A DNA stretch of 64,000 nt from Mycobacterium seoulense (lineage in GTDB: Bacteria > Actinomycetota > Actinomycetes > Mycobacteriales > Mycobacteriaceae), in assembly GCF_010731595.1 (NCBI RefSeq), contig NZ_AP022582.1, positions 2,728,001 to 2,792,000 of the forward strand. The letters run 5' to 3'. The notes beneath the pieces are model-generated. The model was given only the letters and a program-made list of their open reading frames with translations. It made no database searches and was not told the origin of the DNA. A program made the position numbers and the translations under genes. Positions 44,745 to 58,990 of the stretch are shown here, piece by piece. The number at the start of each line of letters is the position of its first letter. Within the stretch, counting starts at the first letter, position 1.

Positions 44745-45848
44745 GTGTTCCAGGGTTTCGACGCCTTGCCGGAAGCGCTTCGTCCACTCGCGCACGAGCC
44801 CCGTCCGACGCCTCCAGTTCCCCAACCGCCGTCCCCCAACGAGACGTTGGTCGATTGCGCCGTCTACGCCGAAGGTCACAGGCTGCCGGGGACATTCAGC
44901 TACGCCGCGGCGCGGGACAAAGTGCACCAGATCGAAATGCTCGGCCACGAGGCGTTCGTGTGGGTCGGCCTGCGCGAACCCGACCACACCGAGATGCAGG
45001 AAGTCGCCGACCTTTTCGGGATGCACCCGCTTGCCGTCGAGGACGCCGTGTGCGCACACCAGCGGCCGAAGCTGGAGCGCTATGACGAGACCCTGTTCCT
45101 CGTGCTGAAGACGGTCAACTACGTCCCACACGAATCGGTGGCCCAGGCCCGCCAGATCGTCGAAACCGGCGAGGTCATGGTCTTCGTCGGAAAGGATTTC
45201 GTGGTCACCGTCCGCCACGGCGAACACGGCGGGCTGTCCGAGGTGCGCAAGCGGATGGAGGCCGACCCCGAGCAACTGCGGCTCGGTCCGTACGCGGTGA
45301 TGCACGCCATCGCGCACGAGGTGGTGAACCACTACCTCGTGGTCAGTCATCTGGTCGAATCGGACATCGACGCCATCGAGGAGGTGGCGTTCGCGCCGGG
45401 CCGCAAGATCGACGTCGAACCGATCTATCTGCTCAAGCGTGAGGTCGTCGAACTTCGCCGGTGCGTCAACCCGTTATCCGGCGCGTTCCACCGCATCCAG
45501 GTGGAGAACAAGGACCTCATCGCCAAGGAGGTGCGGCGTTACCTGCGGGACCTCGCCGACCACCATTCCGAGGCCGCCGACCACATCGCCAGCTACGACG
45601 ACATGCTCAACTCGCTGATCCAGGCGGCACTGGCCCGCGTCGGGATGCAGCAGAACAACGACATGCGCAAGATGGCGGCCTGGGCCGGTATTTTGGCGGT
45701 CCCCACCATGGTCGCCGCCATCTACGGCATGAACTTCCATTTCATGCCCGAGTTGAACTGGACGTGGGGATACCCGGGGGTCATGGCGGCGATGACGCTG
45801 ACCTGTCTCGTGCTTTATTTCCAGTTCCGGCGCAACAACTGGCTCTAG
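44745..45848 (+). CDS. corA: CorA magnesium/cobalt transporter
   Basis: A 367-residue CorA-type divalent cation channel. A large soluble N-terminal domain (ETLVDCAVYAEGHRLPG, then AVEDAVCAHQRPKLERYDE) leads to the long stalk helix and two C-terminal membrane segments. The selectivity motif YGMNFHFMPEL is near residue 327. It probably assembles as a pentamer importing Mg2+. GTG 44745 was chosen because it matches the M. tuberculosis start (MFxGFxALPE) and has GGAGG 6 nt upstream; GTG 44739 is possible. A TAGCAT hexamer about 45 nt upstream could be the -10. Confidence 0.92.
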   Translation: MFQGFDALPEALRPLAHEPRPTPPVPQPPSPNETLVDCAVYAEGHRLPGTFSYAAARDKVHQIEMLGHEAFVWVGLREPDHTEMQEVADLFGMHPLAVEDAVCAHQRPKLERYDETLFLVLKTVNYVPHESVAQARQIVETGEVMVFVGKDFVVTVRHGEHGGLSEVRKRMEADPEQLRLGPYAVMHAIAHEVVNHYLVVSHLVESDIDAIEEVAFAPGRKIDVEPIYLLKREVVELRRCVNPLSGAFHRIQVENKDLIAKEVRRYLRDLADHHSEAADHIASYDDMLNSLIQAALARVGMQQNNDMRKMAAWAGILAVPTMVAAIYGMNFHFMPELNWTWGYPGVMAAMTLTCLVLYFQFRRNNWL

Positions 45849-45865
45849 CGCGGCGGGCCTGTTCG

Positions 45866-46455
45866 TCAATCGGGTTGCGCGGCGGGACGATTCGGGTTCA
45901 GCACGTCGACGCCGTCGTTCACCCACGCCTGCCGCATGGCTTCGGCGCCCTTCAACCGCACCCACGCCGCCTCGGTTGCGGTGATGGGCGTGGCCAACAG
46001 GAACTGCACCGGATCACGCGGCGGTTCCAGCGGCAGATCCTCGATGTCGCTCGGGCCCAATAACACCGCGGTGAACGGGACCCGCCCACTCGGCCACGCC
46101 CACAACGGGGACCCGAGGTCGACCAACGCGTCGGCGGCCAGCACCAGACCCTCGACGGCCGGCGTCGCCGCCAGCACCGCCAGGCTGCGGGCGATACCGG
46201 CGACCGGTCCCGGATCGCGCAGGCGCAGAACGACTTCGGCGCGCGGGCCGCGCGTCTGGTCATCGATGATCTGCGCCGGGTCGGTCATCGGATACCGCGA
46301 ACACCCCAGTGACACGTAATGCATCAACCCGTCGCTCCCGCGGAAACGCAGCACCTCGATCGGTTCGGTGCCCAGGAAGGTGACGCTCGCCGAATCGGGC
46401 TGGACGTCGGCGAAGTGGCGGTGCAGGTGAGCGCGCACCTGGTCCAGGATTGGCG

Positions 46456-46459
<4 letters not shown>
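45866..46459 (-). CDS. Suppressor-of-fused (SUFU)-like domain protein
   Basis: A 197-residue soluble protein resembling bacterial SUFU-domain proteins: [14 protein letters not shown] near residue 25, then [15 protein letters not shown] near 45, the conserved Tyr/Gly/Ser block of the family, [12 protein letters not shown] near 75, and [19 protein letters not shown] near 155. Bacterial SUFU proteins often act as immunity or binding partners, but no toxin gene is adjacent. GTG 46459 overlaps the sugC stop by GTGA, so it is translated from the trehalose-importer message. M. tuberculosis has no gene between sugC and corA. Function in this operon is unknown. Confidence 0.65.
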
Positions 46460-47628
<1,169 letters not shown>

Positions 47629-47632
47629 CGCG

Positions 47633-48461
47633 CTATCCCTTCACCGCGCCAGAGGTCAACCCGGCGATGATTCGTCGTTGGAAGATTAAAACAAAACCGA
47701 TGATCGGGACCGTGATCACGACGGCACCGGCCGCGATCGATCCGGTGGGCTCCTCGAATTGTGAACTGCCACCGAAGTTCGCGATGGCCACCGGCGCGGT
47801 GATCGCGGCCTTGGTGGCGGTGAGCGAGAGGGCCAGCAGCAGGTCGTTCCAGGCGAAGATGAACACCAGGATGGCCGCGGTCACCACCCCGGGTGCCGCC
47901 AGCGGGACGATCACTTTGCGGAACGCCTGGGCGGGCGTGGCGCCGTCCATTTTGGCCGCCTTCTCCAGATCCCAGGGAATCTCCCGGAAAAACGCCGACA
48001 GCGTGTAGATGGCAAGCGGCAGAGCGAATGTGATGTAAGGCAGGATCAGTCCCGGCCAGCTGTCGAACAGGCCGACGAAGCGTTCGATGTTGAACAGCGG
48101 GGTGACCAGCGAGATCGCGGGGAACATCGTGACCAGCAGGGTGGCGCCGATCATCACCCGCTTGCCGGGAAAGCGCAGCCGGGCGATCGCGTAGGCCGCC
48201 ATCGCGCCGAGCACCACCGCGATCGCGGTGGTGATCAACCCTATGCCGATCGAGTTGACCAGTGCCGAGCTGAACAGGTCGCCGCGGAAGATGCCGCGAT
48301 AGTTCTCGAAGGACACCGACGACGGAATCAGCCTGCCGTCCTTGACCGTTGACGACGGCTTGAGCGAGAGGCTGAGGATCCACAACACCGGAAGAAGTGC
48401 GTACACCACCACCACCGTGTCGATGACCGCCCAGGCGGCGGCGCGCCGCGCGCCCACCGCT

Positions 48462-48472
<11 letters not shown>
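47633..48472 (-). CDS. sugB: Trehalose ABC importer permease SugB
   Basis: A 279-residue permease with six membrane segments. The ATPase-contact EAA loop reads [20 protein letters not shown] near residue 185. The N-terminus is [20 protein letters not shown] and the end is [16 protein letters not shown], matching Rv1237. Start choice: ATG 48472 overlaps the sugA end by 11 nt; GTG 48484 and 48481 lie upstream, and GTG 48460, just after the sugA stop, matches the M. tuberculosis start best. Confidence 0.93.
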
Positions 48473-51336
<2,864 letters not shown>

Positions 51337-51494
51337 CGGTGCTCATTCTCCTCCGCCCAGGCCAACATCACATCTCGGGGCCTCCCAGCCTATCCGGCGA
51401 CCGCGCGTCAACCTGCGAAAACAGGGCGCACCGCCCGATGTGGCCGGTGCCGATCCGGGGCGGTTCGCCGCCAGTCCGCCACCCGCGCATCGGC

Positions 51495-51500
51495 TAGGTT
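51495..51500 (+). promoter_or_regulatory. -10 element predicting a leaderless DUF4190 gene mRNA
   Basis: TAGGTT, then 7 nt, then ATG 51508. Confidence 0.45.
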
Positions 51501-51507
51501 GAACACC

Positions 51508-52122
51508 ATGACAGCGCCCGGCGATGGCTTCGGCGAACACGCCCACGATGACCAGGCCAAACCGTCCCCGGCCGGCAGCGGTGCGCCCGAGCAGCCAGAG
51601 ACGCCGTGGGAACCGCCGGCATCGGCGCCGGCACCCGACTACCCGCCGCCGGCGTATCCGCCGCCGGGCTATCCCGCCGAATACCACCCCGGTTATGCCA
51701 CCCCGTACCCTCCGCCCGGGTACGGGCCGCCACCCGGGTACGACCAGCCCGCCGCCTACGGCCCCCCGCCGTACCAACAGGGGCAGCCGCAATTCGGTGG
51801 GCCGGCCGGCGGCTACGGGCCGCCGCCGCCCTACCCGGGCGGCTACTACCCCGCGCCGGACTACGGGGGCTACGGGCTGCCGAGCGGAGTGAAACCGGGG
51901 ACGAACAAGCTCGCGATCGCGTCGCTCATCTGTTCGTTTACCGGGGTGTTCTGCTGCTGCCTCGGCTCGATTGTGGCGATCGTGCTCGGCGCGGTCGCTA
52001 TTAACCAGATCAAGCGCACCCAGCAAGACGGCTACGGTCTCGCGGTCGCCGGCATCGTCATCGGCATCGCCACCCTGGTGGTCACCACGATCATCGTCCT
52101 GTTCGCGATGCACTCGCATTAG
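51508..52122 (+). CDS. Pro/Tyr-rich DUF4190 membrane protein (Rv1233c-like)
   Basis: A 204-residue protein. The first 130 residues are a Pro-Gly-Tyr-rich low-complexity tail with repeated PPPGY/PPPAY-like units, predicted disordered in the cytosol. The C-terminal 70 residues form the DUF4190 pair of membrane helices: NKLAIASLICSFTGVFCCCL, then GSIVAIVLGAVAINQIKR with the conserved turn, then GLAVAGIVIGIATLVVTTII. Function is unknown; such proteins often sit with envelope or sporulation-like genes. ATG 51508 follows a -10 hexamer by 7 nt. Confidence 0.85.
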   Translation: MTAPGDGFGEHAHDDQAKPSPAGSGAPEQPETPWEPPASAPAPDYPPPAYPPPGYPAEYHPGYATPYPPPGYGPPPGYDQPAAYGPPPYQQGQPQFGGPAGGYGPPPPYPGGYYPAPDYGGYGLPSGVKPGTNKLAIASLICSFTGVFCCCLGSIVAIVLGAVAINQIKRTQQDGYGLAVAGIVIGIATLVVTTIIVLFAMHSH

Positions 52123-52180
52123 CAGCAGCCCGTAACGCCGGCCCTCCCCGCCGCCGTCCGCCATCCCGGCGGCGGCTGCC

Positions 52181-52186
52181 TAGGCT
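52181..52186 (+). promoter_or_regulatory. -10 element predicting a leaderless MgtE-like gene mRNA
   Basis: TAGGCT, then 6 nt, then ATG 52193. Confidence 0.45.
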
Positions 52187-52192
52187 TTCCCC

Positions 52193-53500
52193 ATGGCATC
52201 GGTCAACAGGGTCTACATCGCCCGGCTCTCGCGGATGTTGGTGCTAGGCCCGCTCGGCGAGTCCTTCGGCCGGATCCGCGACGTCGTGGTGAGCATCAGC
52301 ATCGTGCGTCAGCAACCGCGTGTCCTGGGACTGGTCGTCGATCTGGCGACGCGGCGCAGCATCTTCATCCCGATGCTCCGGGTCGCCACGATCGAGCCGG
52401 AGGCCGTCACGCTCAACACCGGCAGCGTCTCCCTGCGCCACTTCGAGCAGCGCCCGGGTGAGGTGCTGGCTATCGGTCAGGTGCTCGACACCCAGGTCAG
52501 GGTCAACGACCCCGCGCTGCCCGAGCTGGCCGGCCTCGACGTCGTCGTCACCGACCTCGGTATCGAACAGACCCGCACCCGTGACTGGATGGTGAGCCGC
52601 GTCGCCGTGCGCAGCCAACGGCGGCTGGGCCGGCGCGGCCCCGTGCACGTCGTGGATTGGCATCACGTGCAGGGCCTGACCCCGTCGGCGCTGGCCATGC
52701 CGGGCCAGGCGGTCGCGCAGCTGCTGGACCAGTTCGAGGGCTGGAAGGCGGTCGACGTGGCCGACGCCATCCGCGGCCTGCCGCCCAAGCGGCGCTACGA
52801 GGTGCTCAAAGCGCTCGACGACGACCGGCTCGCCGACGTCTTGCAGGAGCTGCCCGAGCTGGACCAGGCCGACGTGCTGTCCGAGCTGGGCACCGAACGC
52901 TCGGCCGACGTGCTCGAGGAGATGGATCCAGACGATGCCGCCGACCTGCTCGGCGTGCTCAACCCGACGGACGCGGAGATGCTGCTGACCCGGATGGATC
53001 CCGACGATTCGGCCCCGGTGCGGCGGCTGCTGGCACATTCCCCCGACACCGCCGGTGGCCTGATGACCTCTGATCCGGTGGTGCTGACGCCCGACACGTC
53101 GGTCGCCGAGGCGCTGGCCCGGGTCCGCGACCCCGACCTCACCCCCGCCCTGTCGTCCATGGTGTTCGTGGCGCGCCCGCCCACGTCCACACCTACCGGC
53201 CGGTACCTGGGCTGTGTGCAGCTGCAGCGACTGCTCCGCGAACCGCCGGCCGAACTGGTCGGCGGGATCGTGGACACCGACCTGCTCACGCTGACGCCGG
53301 AGACGCCGCTGGCTGCGGTGACCCGCTACCTGGCCGCCTACAACCTGGTGTGCGGACCGGTGCTCGACGACCAGAACCATTTGTTGGGGGCGGTGACGGT
53401 GGACGATCTCCTCGATCACCTGTTGCCGCACGACTGGCGGGTGGATGTGCAGGCGCTCGACGCCACGGGCCGGCTCGAAGAACTGGGAGGGCCACGTTGA
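52193..53500 (+). CDS. MgtE N-terminal/CBS-domain protein without channel (Rv1232c-like)
   Basis: A 435-residue cytosolic protein. A PRC-barrel-like start (SRMLVLGPLGESFGRIRDVV) comes first, then MgtE intracellular N-terminal superhelical repeats (about 190-285: ELPELDQADVLSELGTERSA, then DVLEEMDPDDAADLLGVLNP), then a CBS pair (about 285-420: GGLMTSDPVVLTPDTSVAEA, then HLLGAVTVDDLLDHLLP). The membrane channel of true MgtE is absent, so it is a Mg2+-sensing relative rather than a complete transporter. The stop overlaps the next gene's TTG start, and the DUF1003 membrane protein may be its partner. Confidence 0.88.
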   Translation: MASVNRVYIARLSRMLVLGPLGESFGRIRDVVVSISIVRQQPRVLGLVVDLATRRSIFIPMLRVATIEPEAVTLNTGSVSLRHFEQRPGEVLAIGQVLDTQVRVNDPALPELAGLDVVVTDLGIEQTRTRDWMVSRVAVRSQRRLGRRGPVHVVDWHHVQGLTPSALAMPGQAVAQLLDQFEGWKAVDVADAIRGLPPKRRYEVLKALDDDRLADVLQELPELDQADVLSELGTERSADVLEEMDPDDAADLLGVLNPTDAEMLLTRMDPDDSAPVRRLLAHSPDTAGGLMTSDPVVLTPDTSVAEALARVRDPDLTPALSSMVFVARPPTSTPTGRYLGCVQLQRLLREPPAELVGGIVDTDLLTLTPETPLAAVTRYLAAYNLVCGPVLDDQNHLLGAVTVDDLLDHLLPHDWRVDVQALDATGRLEELGGPR

Positions 53501-54039
53501 GCAGGGCGCCGGCGCCGCGTCGGCTCTACACCCCGCGGACGTCGCGCAGGTACTCGCCGCGCCTGGACCCCGAGGCCGTCGGCCAGATCACCGAGTCCAT
53601 CGCGCGCTTCTTCGGCACCGGCCGCTACCTGCTGGTGCAGACCATCCTCGTGGTGGCGTGGATCGCGGTGAACCTGTTCGCGGTGCGGCTGCGCTGGGAC
53701 CCGTACCCGTTCATCCTGCTCAACCTGGCGTTCTCCACGCAGGCCGCCTATGCGGCGCCGCTGATTCTGCTCGCCCAGAATCGTCAGGAGAATCGGGACC
53801 GCGTCGCGCTGGAACAGGATCGCCATCGCGCGTCCCAGACGAAGGCGGACACCGAGTTTCTGGCCCGCGAACTCGCCGCGGTGCGGCTGGCCGTCGGCGA
53901 GGTCGTGACCCGCGAATATCTGCGTCACGAACTCGAAAACCTGCGCACCCTGCTGGCCAATCTGGCGCCCGAATCCGGCGGCCCCGACGCGGTGCAGGGC
54001 GGCGACGGCGAGGACCGCAACGTTAAGAAATCGGGCTGA
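53497..54039 (+). CDS. DUF1003 membrane protein (Rv1231c-like)
   Basis: A 180-residue protein. After a basic N-terminus (PRRLYTPRTSRRYSPRLDPE) there are two membrane helices (about 45-95) with the DUF1003 core: ARFFGTGRYLLVQTILVVAW, WDPYPFILLNLAFSTQAAYA, then APLILLAQNRQENRDR. A charged coiled-coil-like tail follows (about 105-155). The start TTG 53497 overlaps the previous stop (TTGA) and has GGGAGGG 6 nt upstream, so it is translationally coupled to the MgtE-like gene. Function is unknown. Confidence 0.85.
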   Translation: MSRAPAPRRLYTPRTSRRYSPRLDPEAVGQITESIARFFGTGRYLLVQTILVVAWIAVNLFAVRLRWDPYPFILLNLAFSTQAAYAAPLILLAQNRQENRDRVALEQDRHRASQTKADTEFLARELAAVRLAVGEVVTREYLRHELENLRTLLANLAPESGGPDAVQGGDGEDRNVKKSG

Positions 54040-54086
54040 GAACCGGTTCCGACCATTGCGCCACTCTGGTCACAAGAGTTATGTAT

Positions 54087-54102
54087 GGTGATCTAGTTCA
54101 CG
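54087..54102. promoter_or_regulatory. CRP-like palindrome upstream of the transglycosylase-like gene
   Basis: GGTGA, TCTAGT, TCACG: 8 of 10 matches to the mycobacterial Crp half-sites TGTGA-N6-TCACA. It overlaps a possible -10 (TATGGT, 54084-54089) 44-60 nt before GTG 54146. Confidence 0.4.
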
Positions 54103-54145
54103 GCTGAGAGAGCAGTTGACCAGCTCACACACCTAGGACGGTCGA

Positions 54146-55441
54146 GTGCGCATAGGGGGACGCCGGGGTGCACGCCCGGCCGCCGCGGCGGCGCGGCTGC
54201 GAGCACTTCAGGTCACACGCTCGCGAGCGTTTGGCGTAGCCACCATCACCCCCCTGGTCTTCGCGGGAGCAGTCAGCGGCGCGGCGCCCTCACTTCCCGA
54301 GAAGCTGCCCCCGGTGCACGCCAACATCGCCCCGGTGGCCGCCGTCTCCCCGTCCGTTCCCGACCTCTCGGGACCGGCTGTCGTCCCCGCCGACCGTTCC
54401 CCAATCGCCTTCCACGTCGCCGAGCCCGCCTTGTCGGCGCCACCGCCGGCGATGATCGTGAATGCACCTGGGGCGCTTGGCATTCCGAGCATCGCACTGG
54501 CTGCCTATCGCAGAGCCGAGCAGAAGATGGCAGTGGCCGCCCCGAACTGCGGCGTGAGCTGGAACTTGCTGGCCGGGATCGGGCGCATCGAGTCGGGGCA
54601 TGCCGGCGGCGGCGCGGTCGACGCGCGCGGCACCGCCGTCGTCCCGATCTACGGCCCAGCATTGGACGGCACGCTGCCGGGCAACGAGGTCATCCTGCAG
54701 AGCAGCACCGGCAATCGCCCCACCTATGCCCGCGCGATGGGACCGATGCAGTTCTTGCCGGGCACCTGGGCGCGGTACGCCTCCGACGGCAAAGGCGACG
54801 GTGTTGCCGATCCCCAGAACCTGTTCGACTCCACGCTGGCAGCGGCGCGCTACCTGTGCAGTGGCGGCCTCAACCTCCGCGACCCGTCGCAGGTGATGGC
54901 CGCGATCCTTCGCTACAACAACTCGATGGCGTACGCCCAGAACGTGCTCGGCTGGGCCTCGGCCTACGCCACCGGCGTGGTTCCCGTGGACCTGCCTCCG
55001 ATGACAGGTCCGCCGCCTCCGCTCGGTGACGGGTTCCTCGAGCATCCCGAGGGACTCGGCCCCAACCTGCCGATGAACGTCAACGGGTTGCCGTTGGACG
55101 ATCCCCTGGCTCGCGTGCCGCTGATCGACCTCGGCCAACCGCAGAGCGTCGGTCCACCGCCGATGTTCCCGTGGATGACTCCCACACAACAGCAGGCCCC
55201 AACGCGGATGCCCGGCTGCACGGTGATCTGCGTCGGCCCCCAGAACCCGCCGCCCAACGCCCCGCCGCCGTGGGCGCCGCCGATGGCCCCGCCACCTCCG
55301 CCGATGGCCCCGCCGCCACCTCCGGACCCGCAGGCTGCCCCGCCCCCGGCGGCACCCGCCCCGGCATCGCCGGCACCCAAACCGGCCGGCCCGGCGAACG
55401 CGGCGCCGCCTAAGCAGCCGGGGGCCGCTGCGGGCGGCTGA
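54146..55441 (+). CDS. Secreted lytic transglycosylase-like protein (Rv1230c-like)
   Basis: A 431-residue exported protein. A long signal-anchor region (about 25-50, ATITPLVFAGAVSGAAP) leads to a lytic murein transglycosylase-like (SLT) domain (about 110-280): NLLAGIGRIESGHAGGGAVD with the candidate catalytic Glu, RAMGPMQFLPGTWARYASDG, DSTLAAARYLCSGGLN and AILRYNNSMAYAQNVLGWA. The C-terminal 140 residues are Pro-rich repeats (PPMAPPPPP type). It probably cleaves peptidoglycan glycan strands outside the membrane. GTG 54146 matches M. tuberculosis Rv1230c. A CRP-like site lies upstream. Confidence 0.88.
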   Translation: MRIGGRRGARPAAAAARLRALQVTRSRAFGVATITPLVFAGAVSGAAPSLPEKLPPVHANIAPVAAVSPSVPDLSGPAVVPADRSPIAFHVAEPALSAPPPAMIVNAPGALGIPSIALAAYRRAEQKMAVAAPNCGVSWNLLAGIGRIESGHAGGGAVDARGTAVVPIYGPALDGTLPGNEVILQSSTGNRPTYARAMGPMQFLPGTWARYASDGKGDGVADPQNLFDSTLAAARYLCSGGLNLRDPSQVMAAILRYNNSMAYAQNVLGWASAYATGVVPVDLPPMTGPPPPLGDGFLEHPEGLGPNLPMNVNGLPLDDPLARVPLIDLGQPQSVGPPPMFPWMTPTQQQAPTRMPGCTVICVGPQNPPPNAPPPWAPPMAPPPPPMAPPPPPDPQAAPPPAAPAPASPAPKPAGPANAAPPKQPGAAAGG

Positions 55442-55513
55442 CGGGCTCGCGGCGATCGCAAGCGCGGCGTAAGCCGGGCGCTGCGGGTCGCCGCCAACGG
55501 GCTCGCGGCGATC
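55441..55513. repeat. Repeat C: one 56-bp unit plus a 17-bp partial
   Basis: A unit covers 55441-55496 and its first 17 bases repeat at 55497-55513 (ACGGGCTCGCGGCGATC). It begins on the last base of the upstream stop codon. The core GGCGATCGCAAGCGCGGC matches arrays D and E. Confidence 0.85.
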
Positions 55514-55529
55514 TGGCATCGCGCACGCC

Positions 55530-55535
55530 TACACT
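55530..55535 (+). promoter_or_regulatory. -10 element predicting a leaderless mrp mRNA
   Basis: TACACT, then 5 nt to GTG 55541 or 8 nt to ATG 55544. Confidence 0.45.
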
Positions 55536-55543
55536 CGGCGGTG

Positions 55544-56689
55544 ATGTCCCCTCATGACACTGCCGACTTGAGCGCAGCAATCCGCACCGCACTGGGGAAG
55601 GTGATCGACCCCGAACTACGGCGCCCCATCACCGAACTCGGGATGGTCAAGAGCATTGACACCGAGCCCGGCGGCGGCGTACACGTGGCGATCTACCTGA
55701 CCACCGCCGCATGCCCGAAGAAGACCGAGATCACCGAGCGGGTCGCCCAGGCCGTCTCCGACGTGCCGGGCACGGGGACCGTGACGGTCACCCTGGACGT
55801 GATGAGCGATGAGCAGCGCACCGAACTGCGCAAGCAGTTGCGCGGCGATGCCCGCGAACCGGTCATCCCCTTCGCCCAGCCGAACTCGCTGACGCGGGTC
55901 TACGCCGTCGCGTCCGGCAAGGGCGGGGTGGGAAAGTCCACCGTCACCGTCAACCTCGCCGCCGCGATGGCGGCCCGCGGCCTGTCGGTCGGCGTGCTCG
56001 ACGCCGATATCCACGGCCACTCCATCCCCCGGATGATGGGCACCACCGACCGGCCCACGCAGGTCGAGTCGATGATCCTGCCGCCCATCGCGCACGAGGT
56101 GAAGGTCATCTCCATCGCCCAGTTCACCGAGGGCAACACGCCGGTCGTGTGGCGCGGGCCGATGCTGCACCGGGCATTGCAGCAATTCTTGGCCGACGTC
56201 TACTGGGGCGATCTGGACGTGCTGTTGCTGGATCTACCGCCGGGCACCGGCGACATCGCGATCTCGGTGGCTCAGCTGATCCCCAGCGCCGAGATCTTGG
56301 TGGTGACCACGCCGCAGCTGGCGGCGGCCGAGGTCGCCGAGCGGGCGGGCAGCATCGCGATGCAAACCCGCCAGCGCATCGCCGGGGTGGTGGAGAACAT
56401 GTCGGGCCTGACCCTCCCCGACGGCTCGACGATGCAGGTGTTCGGCGAGGGCGGCGGCCGGCAGGTGGCCGAACGCCTGTCCCGCGCGGTCGGCGCGGAC
56501 GTGCCGCTGCTGGGCCAGATTCCGTTGGACCCCGCGCTGGTGGCCGCCGGCGATTCCGGCACGCCGATCGTGCTCAGCGCCCCCGACTCCCCCGCGGGCA
56601 AGGAACTGCGCAGCGTGGCCGACACCCTGTCATCGCGGCGGCGCGGACTGGCGGGCGTCTCGCTCGGGCTCGATCCGACGCGGCGCTAG
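55544..56689 (+). CDS. mrp: Mrp/ApbC-family P-loop ATPase
   Basis: A 381-residue protein. An N-terminal MIP18-like (DUF59) domain (about 5-95: VIDPELRRPITELGMVKSI) is followed by a Mrp ATPase with the deviant Walker A ASGKGGVGKSTVTVN near residue 125, VGVLDADIHGHS and VLLLDLPPGTGD. The family loads or carries iron-sulfur clusters. The usual CxxC pair after GVVENMS is absent here (LTLPDG), as in the M. tuberculosis homologue as I recall it, so cluster binding would need other ligands. GTG 55541 is an alternative start. The stop TAG lies in the first unit of array D. Confidence 0.92.
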   Translation: MSPHDTADLSAAIRTALGKVIDPELRRPITELGMVKSIDTEPGGGVHVAIYLTTAACPKKTEITERVAQAVSDVPGTGTVTVTLDVMSDEQRTELRKQLRGDAREPVIPFAQPNSLTRVYAVASGKGGVGKSTVTVNLAAAMAARGLSVGVLDADIHGHSIPRMMGTTDRPTQVESMILPPIAHEVKVISIAQFTEGNTPVVWRGPMLHRALQQFLADVYWGDLDVLLLDLPPGTGDIAISVAQLIPSAEILVVTTPQLAAAEVAERAGSIAMQTRQRIAGVVENMSGLTLPDGSTMQVFGEGGGRQVAERLSRAVGADVPLLGQIPLDPALVAAGDSGTPIVLSAPDSPAGKELRSVADTLSSRRRGLAGVSLGLDPTRR

Positions 56690-56859
56690 GTCTGATGGTG
56701 GCGACCCGCTTCGCCCGGCGTCGCCGCGCTTGCGATCGCCACGCTAGGCCTGATGGTGGCGACCCGCTTCGCCCGGCTTCGCCGCGCTTGCGATCGCCAC
56801 GCTAGGCCTGATGGTGGCGACCCGCTTCGCCCGGCTTCGCCGCGCTTGCGATCGCCACG
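56686..56859. repeat. Tandem array D: three 58-bp units spanning stop to stop
   Basis: Units begin with CTAGG at 56686, 56744 and 56802; a fourth CTAGG starts at 56860. Each holds TGATGGTGGCGACCCGCTTC and ends CGATCGCCACG. The core is in reverse orientation relative to arrays A-C. Unit 1 supplies the mrp stop (TAG 56687-56689) and the closing CTA (56860-56862) is the tatB stop on the other strand. Confidence 0.95.
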
Positions 56860-57276
56860 CTAGGTCGCGTCGGCGTCGAAGGGCGTCTGCCCGGGAATGT
56901 GCTGTGCGCCGCCCGCGGGCGGCACGCCCAGTTGCGGCGTCGAGGGCTCCGACGCCGTGCCCGCAGTGCCGTTGGCCGGCCTGTCGAAGTTCCCGGTGAG
57001 GAAGGAATCGTCGCCGTCCAGTAAGTGCTTGGTCAGGGCGGCGCGCGGAGTCATCCCCCGCAGCTTCTGCAGTTCGCTGAGCGGAACCCGCAGATCGTCG
57101 AACTCGGGCCCGAGGTCTTCACGCAGCTGCGTGGTCACCCCGCTGAGGTAGTCGCGCGCCTGCCGCAGCGCGGTCGACGTCCAGCGGATGGCACCGGGAA
57201 GCCGCTCGGGGCCGAGCACCACCAACCCGACCACGACGAGGACCAGGATGTGCTCCCAGCTCAGGCTTCCGAACAT
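56860..57276 (-). CDS. tatB: Sec-independent translocase subunit TatB
   Basis: A 138-residue TatB. The N-terminal membrane helix ([20 protein letters not shown]) with the LGPERLPG hinge and amphipathic helix ([15 protein letters not shown]) is diagnostic, and the rest is a charged tail that is disordered toward the end ([15 protein letters not shown]). It recruits folded Tat substrates with TatC, which is encoded elsewhere. ATG 57276 directly abuts the htrA stop, so htrA and tatB are co-transcribed. The stop codon lies in the boundary sequence of array D. Confidence 0.93.
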   Translation of the reverse strand: MFGSLSWEHILVLVVVGLVVLGPERLPGAIRWTSTALRQARDYLSGVTTQLREDLGPEFDDLRVPLSELQKLRGMTPRAALTKHLLDGDDSFLTGNFDRPANGTAGTASEPSTPQLGVPPAGGAQHIPGQTPFDADAT

Positions 57277-58956
<1,680 letters not shown>

Positions 58957-58990
58957 TCAGCCACGGGGATTTCGACGAGAAGGTGTCGAG

